From: Certhia americana
Lineage: Eukaryota > Chordata > Aves > Passeriformes > Certhiidae
Length of the DNA: 64,000 nt
Direction of reading: 5' to 3'
NCBI GenBank assembly: GCA_018697195.1
Contig: CM031879.1
Span: 26,533,660-26,597,659, forward strand
In this document: positions 13,901-23,700 of the stretch, piece after piece
How positions within the stretch are numbered: position 1 is the first letter of the stretch
How the letters are laid out: each line of letters begins with the position of its first letter
Program-made: the position numbers and the translations under genes
The notes under the pieces: generated by a model
Database searches by the model: none
The model's input: only the letters and a program-made list of their open reading frames with translations
What the model was told of the DNA's origin: nothing

Positions 13901-16900
13901 CATACACAGAAATCATCATGAAGTCAGGCAGAAGCTGGGCAGAAATGCTGAGGATGAAAACACTCAGAACCAAAAAGGCAATGGGCATGGCTTTCTGTTC
14001 TTTCAAGTTTGTGCAGTAATTTAGTCTTATGCAAATGGTTACAAACCAGAGACTGACAGTGTTTCACTCTCATTTGCATCTCACAAGGCCATGCATAATA
14101 GGACCCTGTGTATGTGAGGAACTGTATGGAATGGCATCACTTCATAGGATTTACACTGTTTTCACCTGGTGCTTTGTAATGCATAATGAATTAAAGTAGG
14201 ATGGAACAAGCTCTTGGGGAAAAAAAAATCAAAACATGGAATTTCTGTGTACCCTTAATTTGCTTTGGTTTTTAATGTGTTACAAGCTTACAGTCATGGG
14301 TTTTTTTTTCAAATTTTAAACATTTTCATGTTCTTCTTCATCTACTTTGACAAGTGTCATATTGTGCTATGAAACCGGATTGAATTTGGCTGAAGAACTC
14401 TGTAAAATGGTTCTGTGCACCTATCCAGGCCTACACAAGTAGCTAACATGACTGAATACTTTGTACTCCATAGAAAGAAGTACAAAAGGCCTAAATTTGT
14501 CAGACATTCAAAACAAAATATACCAAAAACATTATCAGAGTTTAGTCTCTACTAGTGTAAGAAAACAATACTAAAGTTCAGAGTAGAATGCAAAAACAAA
14601 AGAGCAAGAAGAAAAAAGTCATGTTCTTTGAAGGTATTATTCAGCTCTCAGGCTCCTGGTGGCTTAGCTGGGAACAAGTTAAACCACTGTGAGAAAAGTT
14701 TACATTATAAATCCTACATTTATTTCTGTTTCTTCATGCCTATACACAACTTGGTTAAAATCGCAGCCTGTAGAAGGAAATCTATGCTATTGCATTTCTA
14801 TTATGCTATAGATTTCTTTTAGCTGGCTTATATCAAAATATATGGTATAGCACTACATCAGTTTATATAAAATTTCTTTATGATTTAAGGTGTTAAGTTT
14901 AATCCTCCAACTGGCTTGCTTACAGATTCGTTACTGGGCTGCTCATGATAAAGAAGCAGCTGCACAGCGGGTACAGGTGAGCAATCAAGAGTATTCAACC
15001 AAACTGGAAAACCTGAAGCCCAACACTCGCTACCATGTAGATGTGTCTGCCTTCAATAGTGCAGGCTATGGACCTCCCAGCAGCACCATTGATGTTGTTA
15101 CCCGGAAAGCACGTAAGTAAATGGAGCATTAGGTTAAGTATAATCATGTCCATCATGTTTTCAAGCGTGGCTTCTCATTCATATACCGAATGTTCTCTCC
15201 TCATGTGGTATTGCTTCTTAATTTGAAAATTTCTGCTAAAATTCTCCTTCCTCTCTTTTGTTGCCATGTATAATGGGGACATCTTACAAAAGGCAGTAAA
15301 GAGGCTAAAATTATAGGCTCAAAGGATGGTTACCTGCAAGTTCAGATTATGTTGCTCAGGGGTTTGTCCAGCTTGAACACCTGAAGTGACAGAGACTGCA
15401 CAACCTCTCTGAGAAACCCATTCCAGTCCCTGACTTATTCTGAGCATCTAGTCTGAGACTCCTAATCAGTGTTATGCGTTTTGTTACTCATCCTTCTGCC
15501 ATGCCATGCAAGAGCCTGGACCCTTCTTGATAAGCCCCCTTCTGTGACAGGGGACTCTTAGATCCCCTCCAAAACTGTCTCTCCTCCAGGGTGAATAAGC
15601 ACAGCTCTTTCATCCTTCCTTCACAAATCAAGTGTTCCAGATCCCCACCAGGTTTGTATTGCTCTGTTGAACTCGTTCCAGATTACCAGTGTCTTTCAAG
15701 TATTGAGAATCCCAAAGCTGGACAGAATATTCTAAATGATGAGCAGTTGAGACCAGCTATTACTTAGGCATCTCTACACTGCCTTTCTGTACACTGTTTA
15801 GTCAATAGCAGGAAGGATTCCGATGATTAAAATGTGACCAGCTGCCATTTTCATCAACATCAGAGCAGTAGATTCAGGCAACCTTTAGAGGTGGGTGGTG
15901 TGAATCTCACCCTAGAATTAACATACCATAACAGGTTTTTGAATATTAGTCCTGACTCAATGAAGATACCTAGCGCTAGCATTGACTGAGTAATGTAAGA
16001 AAAGCATCTTGTGTATTTAAAACAACAACAGTTATCCAGGCTAAAAATGCATACAGCTAATCTGAGGATTTCTGTCAGTAAACAGTGTGTTGTGCAACTT
16101 GCACCTGCAGGGTTCATTAATAAGAGTAAATTTTATAAGCTTCTTGGTAAGTTACAATCAATGGTTTCTGTAGTGGGGTACTTCTATTTCTGCTCAACTG
16201 AGTTAAATTGTGTAGAAATGGCTGTAAATAGTTGATTAAATATTTAGTCTCAATGAATAAATATGACTTACACCACTTTTCTGGGAGGTTCTGAAGGTAG
16301 TTGCATGGCAGCGAACAGTCATGGTCAGCAACACATTGAGGAGTAATGTTTGCCATTTCCATTCTGGCAACACAGAAAGGCAGACCCACAATGCAGCCAC
16401 TTAACAAAGTCATCCAAAACTGCCTGGCTGGAGCTGTAGCAGTTCATTCCAGGAAGGAGACTATCCTTTGCTCATATATATGGCAGCCTAATTTCCATTT
16501 TCACATTTTTACATATATTAATAAAAACACCATTGAATGTTTGTGAAATCTCATTTATATGTACATTATACATATGTTACTTTTCAGCTCCAAGCCAACG
16601 TCCAAGAATTATCAGTTCTGTAAGATCTGGTTCAAGGTACATCATCACCTGGGATCACGTGAAGGCAATGTCAAATGAGTCTGCTGTTGAAGGATACAAA
16701 GTATGATATCTGAAAATATTTTTTATCTTTATGTATGCTTCATGTGGTGTATTTTATAGACAGTGTCGAATCTTTGTACATAATCAGACTTAGACATACT
16801 TGAATGCTGAAGAGTATCATGTTCAGCACTCACAGCCATCCAGTAGGCCTAGGGCAAAGCCAGTGGCCTTAGTCAATATGATGAGAAAATCTTTTGGCAC

Positions 16901-17660
16901 TGAAATTCATTTAGGTGGGAAAGTTCATGGGAAACTTCATAGCAGTGACTGCAACAACCTTATTTCCCACATGATCACATTTATTGTCTGCTGGCTTAAA
17001 ATAATGCATAGAAAAGCTGTACATTTTATAGTTTTTCCTTATATCAGTATGCATTGTTCCAGTTTTCCTTTCCCATCTCCATGGGGGCTACAGTTTCTGG
17101 AACATGAGTGTCTGAAGTCTGGGAAGGTAGAGAAAGGGAAGGGACCTCTACCATCATTGGATGCAAGTGCATATACTGACTATAGGGCATATAGAAAACT
17201 TCAGATATTAATTCCTGTTTAATGTTGCTGCTTGCTTGGCAGTAAGAAAATTAGTATCATATTCTTCACTTGCAAATCTGATTGAGGAACTCCTTCCTGG
17301 GAATTGATAATACTGTTTCTCAGAGATTATTTCAGAAAGAAATGGGATCTTTTCTGAAGGTCCCACAAGACATATACCATCCCATGAGCATCATTGAGAG
17401 TTAATAATAAAATTGATAATTGTTTCATTTATGAAAATGGTTATAAATTTTATGTCAGAAAACCCAGCTGAGTTCTCATATTTTTATTTGATGGTCCTCT
17501 ACCACCCTGCATTACTATTCTCCATCACTTAATTACTTATTTGAGTATAGGTGCTGAAATTGCTTTTCAAAAGATGGCATAATTTTGTAACAGAAAATGA
17601 GAAAACATCCTATCTAGATTCGCCTTGTGTAAATATGGAAAAAAGTTGTATTAGCCACTA

Positions 17661-17715
<55 letters not shown>

Positions 17716-17734
17716 ATGTGTGTGTTTGTGCACA

Positions 17735-17782
<48 letters not shown>

Positions 17783-20700
17783 ATGTTTCATATGAATAAA
17801 AACCTAATACATTTTCATCAACACACTGTACATATATAAAAGTATCTTCCTGGAAATGTGGCATTTCAATAACTATATTTACCATGACTTTCCTAGGTAC
17901 TTTATAGGCCAGATGGACAGCATGAAGGCAAGTTGTTTTCCACTGGAAAGCACACAATAGAGGTCCCAGTCCCCAGCGATGGTGAATATGTCGTTGAGGT
18001 ACGAGCACACAGTGAAGGAGGAGATGGAGAAGTAGCCCAAATAAAAATTTCAGGTGAGCAGATTACTTCTGTTTTAATTTGCCACACTCCTTGAAAATCT
18101 TGGACTGAATGTTTTCCTATTGCATGCTATTGAGAGATTGGCACATCCAAAATTGGAAAGATAGCCCTTCAGTGGTGACTGCTCTGAGAACCAGAGTATA
18201 TCTTAAAACGTGTCTGAGGATTCATAGCACGCACAGGACACTTCTGTAGCAATCCAGCTCAATCCTGGAAGCACTGCCAGTCTTCCAAATATCAGACTGC
18301 TTTTACTGGTGCCCCCAGTTAAGCTGCCACTTCTAGTAGTGTCCTACAAGCATAACTACATGGTGCAGGCCTCAGGATCTAGGTGTCAACTTGCAATAAC
18401 CCCATAGTTCCTAGTATTTTCTGCCTCTATCTCATTCCTCTGTCAACTGTTGCTGAGAGGAAAATAATAGAGAAAAGCAATGGTCCACAGTCATCCACAG
18501 ACCACTTGCTGAGGAAGTTCTGCTTCTCAGAGAAAAGGGGATCTGTGGTACATAAAAGCAATGAGGAACTCCACATGCTCTAATTCAAGTGGTCTGGATT
18601 ATTGGTAAAGAAGAGAAGGGACTGTGGCTTAGGATAATTCAAATTTGGCTCAATGTTGACTGTAAATGCAAGTTCAGACATGGTCTGCGTATCTCTTTCC
18701 TGTTAGTTTTTTTTATATTAAGTAGTTCCTTGGCACTGTTTGGTATGAAAGAGAACATATGACTAGACTTTAAAGAATTGGATAGTGTCTTTGCAAGGTT
18801 GTGATCAAACACTTATATTGTATGCTTGTCTTTTTAATTTAAAAAATTAACTTGGGGAATAGAAAGGATTAAATATCAACAATATTCTTGTCACAGAAGC
18901 AAAATGCAATTGTTATTGTGGCATTTTAAAAAGAACAATGCTTATGCCATATTATGTGTACTATGAGGGAAGCTGCCCATTCCTAAACGAGTGGACCTCC
19001 CATCTGCAGGTTCTCAATAATATATACAGCTTATATCACCTGGTGGGAGCTCATGAGCAACACCATTTTTGTTTGTATGAAGTTTGTATTTTGTGTGTGT
19101 ATTTTGTTCTAATGAACACCTGCAGAATTGACTTTTTTTGCCTAATTTTATTGTCTGTGCTTATCTGGCTTTTGTGTCTGGGCATTGTTTCCTTTTATAG
19201 CTGTTGTTAGATTAAAGAGTCTTTTATTGTATCTAATACATTCTTCCCATTAAGAAATGTATCTATAATAGCCAGATGACTAATCAAATGTTAGAAAGAC
19301 TGTGTGCCTTGAATTTTTCCACGAAATTTTCATCAGATCATAAATAATTTCATCAACTCTTTTATTCACCTCTTCAGCTTCTGAGACTTCCTTTAGGACT
19401 GTAGATACTGTATATGCACTGTTTCAACTCAGCCTTTGGCAGAGATATTCTTGCCTCCCCATACTTAACTACTTCCAGCATTATTCATGAAAGGCTTTCA
19501 TTAGCTGTTTATTACCTTGCACGGGGCTACGAAATGATGTTCATCTTGTTTGTCCAACACCATCTTTAAATACTTCCTGGAAACCTTGCATTTCAGGATA
19601 TACTGTCTTGCTGTTTTCAGAGTACCACCACAGTGTCATGTCTCTTTTAAATTTTGTGTTTAATTTTGCCTGTGAATATGACAAAGCACAGTTGGTTTGA
19701 ATGGTTCAGGTCCCTGTGCTGTCTGAATTTTATATCAATGTGCTGTTGTCTCTATTTGCCATTTTGGTTCTTTAGGTGTTTACTTCTGCTGCTTTTGATA
19801 AAAATATTTGGTTTGCATTCAGTCTACAGCTGTTCAGTGAGGAATTGCACTAGAAATTCAGTCGACGTTCTTCAATAGTTGTGCTTTGAAATCTGCTGGT
19901 GACCAAATTCTTAATCCATTTAGCATATGGGTTAATTGTGTGTACCATGTTCTATGAGAATATTTTGGGGTAGTAGGTAAACTGCTTAAAAAAAAGCTGA
20001 AATGTATTGTGTTGTATTATCATGCACCAGGACAATCAATTTTAACATATTTTATCAACTGCAAAAAAGTTGAGGCAGCTCCTGTGGTCAGGACATGTCC
20101 TTAAGTATCTTTGCATCAAACACGCATTACAGCCTGCCATTGATGTTGTGCCAAGACCCTTTAGGTCACAGCTGGTAGATTATTTCCCAGACCAAAAGCA
20201 TCCTGTCAGTAAAATGTCAAACCTGAGCCAGTCAGTCTTGCCAGCTATATGAACTGTCCCAAGTATGCCTGTACAGAATTGGCACCACTGGGAGAGTTAG
20301 CACCCTACTGCCTACTGCTGGTTTGCAGAGTTTTGCATTGAACTTTCTTCCACACTGCAGATAAGTTCATCCATAAATTCTACCATACACCAGCTAGAGA
20401 GACAGGGACTGTGCCTCTGGTGACCTAGACAGAGGCAGCATTCCCAGGACTCAGTTTAGGAAAGTTTGGAAAAGAGACAAAAGGCAGGGTAATCTCTTTG
20501 GAATACATAGCATGCAGCAAATTGAGCAGGAATTTCAGGTTATTTCTAGTCTCCTTTTCCAAAAACCAGGACAAAGTATAGTTTTAACACCTACACATGG
20601 CAAATTATGTCTGCTATTTTTTCTTCTTAAGGAAATCTTTCAGTAATGCTTCAGGGTTTATAATTATTGCCTCAAAAGAGTTATATAGAGTAGTGCAAAT

Positions 20701-23700
20701 TTTTTTTAAATTCTGGTTTTTTCTCAGAGAATTGGACAATTGCAAAGAAGAGATGCCAGCTTCCAACAGGATACACTATTTTAGTTGAGAGTGGTATAAG
20801 CAATGTTTACCAAACACAGCTATCTCCTATGCATTTCCTTTTACTGAACATCTTGAAATAAAATTTCTTATTGTAAAATCCCTTTCTGCATATGTTAATT
20901 CCTGCATACAGCTATAATCAGTGTAAAATACAGCTATGATCTTTTGTATTTTATTGGTCAGTGCCTGTTGTAGAGTAAGGAGTTTGGAGATATTTTTCAA
21001 GCCCATTATAGCAAATTAATGAGCTACACAATGTAAAATTCATTCTTGAGTTACCACAACCAGATGAAGGTTGGAATGACTTTTTTAACCAATGGAGTCT
21101 TTTTCAACAGTAAATAATAGGCTATCTGTTTCCTTTGAAATATAATAAAGAATAAGAGGTTTTTTTGTCTCTTGCATAATTTTTGGATTTCTGTGCTTTG
21201 TTATATTACTAATATTAGTGTAATCAAAACAATCTTGCAATCAGTAGGAGCTAAAACCATATGGTGCTTGGTTATTTTTTCAATTCGCTTGGGTAACTGC
21301 ACTGGCCTCAGTGCAGTTGCTTTATGCCAGAGTAAGGAAAAATATAATCAAGCTCTCAAGTTTTAAAATTTCATCTGGGGTGGGAGAGAAGGGAGGGTTA
21401 CTCTTCTCATTTGGATAAATATTGGGGAAGAAAGGAAAATACCATACGCCTTCAGCTTCACATGTGAAATCAGGTTAATATCTCAGTTTAAATAGTGACA
21501 TGGACAAAGAATAATTTATGTATTGTATATGCTTAAAGTGAGAGAACAAAATTACATTTTCTCTGTGTTCACTGCACACTTATATATACACATATGAATT
21601 CCATTTGCCAGAGGCATGTTTTTGGATCCTGAAATAGTATTTACTTTGAAGTAAATTTCCTTTCAAAGGAAAATCCATAATTTTTGCCTGTACTAATTTA
21701 CGCAATCCTTTTAATTATTTATCTTTTAATTTTTTTTGATTACTGTTTGAAAGGGGTCAAATGTTTATTGTACATATTAGTACCAAGTAAGTCAGGTGGT
21801 CATTCACTTCTCATGTGGTATAATCACAGTCTTTTGATTGTGATTTGAAAATGTCCCATCTGTTGCAAAGATTGTTGCAGTAATAAGAGTAGGAAAACAC
21901 AGGTAAAAATTTTAAGTAATACTGAAGAAAACAGACTCTGTCTAGCTGGGACATGACAGTCCTTTGTTACTTGCCTTATGCATCTGCTATAAGAATACAG
22001 CAAAAAGCTTCTACTAAACTAAAAGTACATTTCCAAAAGAGCTCTCTTCTAAAAGAGTAATTTTCAAAACGCATTTTCTGTTATCTCATGACTCAAAAAT
22101 TAGGTAGAAAATACTCAGAATGCCTCTAACCTGGTGTGTACATGTGCTTAAATCAACATATTTTGTTCTCTGGTATTTATTTTGATTTTTCTTCATCATT
22201 ACATTTCATTTCATCACAATTCTAATTTATTGGCATTTCCTCCTTCCAAACCTTAGTTTGATTAAATAAGGTGGCAATTCCATATATTGCAATATACTCA
22301 GTGATAGAACAAGTGTTTTTTTGAAAAGCTGCATTCTCATTAATTTCAGTTTTTTCTCTTTTTCTTGAGAAAAACTCAAGGGTTGGACAGATAGTGGAAA
22401 TATTTTCATATCTAGTTATGTTTTCTTACCCTGCATTATCCTGTGATAATCCCTGTTTCCTTTCTTCCTTTCTTCAGTGACTTTAATGCCTGATATAAGA
22501 TTTTTTCCTGCCTTGCTAAAGAACAAGGCCAAGTTGAAGCTGATCTGTCCTGGTGGACTAATTCATTTTCTTTGACTGCTTCTCAGTCCATTATTTTCAT
22601 TATCTGCATATTTTTCATGTTGCTTTGCAGCCCCAGGTGCTGCTTGTTCCCACTGCTCATTCCTTGTGGTGCTGCAGTACTCAGGGAGCAGAGGGAGGGA
22701 GGCTGTGCCACCATTTTATACCTGAAGAGTTTCTACTGTTTGCCCATTGCACCATGTGGTCTTTTAAATGTGGAGTATTTGCAAGTCGGAAAGAGGGACA
22801 CATCTGCTATATAGTTTGGCTGAATTTGTTTGTAAGAAAAATTCACAAATCCCTGTTTTCTTGAACAAGGAGGAGCATAGATCTCACTCAGAAATCCCCA
22901 GACTTGCTACCTGGCCAAAGAAGATCCTCTGCCTAGGTCACAGGAGAATCTCCTCATGCTCTTGTTTGTTGCATGCACAACTTTAAAAGAGAACATTTTA
23001 TAAAAAAATATTACCAGTGGGCTTCTACTTTACTCTCCATGCAAAAGAATCTGTAATGAATATTAGTTTATATGAAGGGGAAGAGGTGTTTGAGAAATAA
23101 CCTGTTTATAGACAATCAGTCTAAAACTAAAATCAACCTAAAATTACCTACATGGAGGCAGGTATTGGAAAAAGGTGTGGATGGGGAAGGGTAAAGATAA
23201 CAAGGAATTAGGGAGTCTGGTTGTGTTAAAAGGTTTTAAGCGGACCCCTTTACCAAACTTAGCCTTGGATTTGACCAACAGTTTAGGCCTAAAGGTTTTA
23301 GCAGCACTTAAATGTAACAGCATTTAATCAAGAGCCTAACTTGAACAGTTTAAGTAAAGATTCTGTAGAATTTACTGTAAGCACATCAGTAACTTGCTAA
23401 TAGGCCTGACATATGAATCTAACATACTTACAAATCTAAGAGAGAAACATTCACAGTACAGTTGCCATGGCATATTTTCACTCACATGCACACAGACCTA
23501 AAGGAGTATGTGAATAATTCCTGTTGATCTCAGTGATGAGCTGATCTTCTCAACAGGCAAAGGGTTGAGCCTCAAGGAGTGGGATTATCAGCCCCGGCTC
23601 TGTCGTTGGCATTCATCAGCAGTCCTCTGAGCATAGCAAACTTGAGACTTTTCTGGCTTTGGGAGGCCCCACTAAGAAGGAGGTTGCAGCTTGCTGTGGT

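Larger units (their letters stand above)
9069..14925 (+). other. CNTN1: CNTN1 intron within FNIII-3, carrying a retroviral remnant
   Basis: A phase-0 intron of nominally 5,857 bases; the true length is unknown because it contains a 100-N gap. It carries the minus-strand endogenous retrovirus remnant at about 12,374-13,782. A minus-strand open stretch at 9451-9969 (172 codons) has no recognised domain. An AT-only palindromic patch lies at about 11,320-11,360. Confidence 0.85.

Noticed and set aside
16800..17222. 140-codon plus-strand ORF
   Set aside because: Lies within the FNIII-4 intron, matches no family and would break the FNIII domain if spliced in.
17664..18008. 114-codon minus-strand ORF with Ile-Tyr runs
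   Set aside because: Antisense of a CNTN1 exon plus the TA/TG microsatellite.
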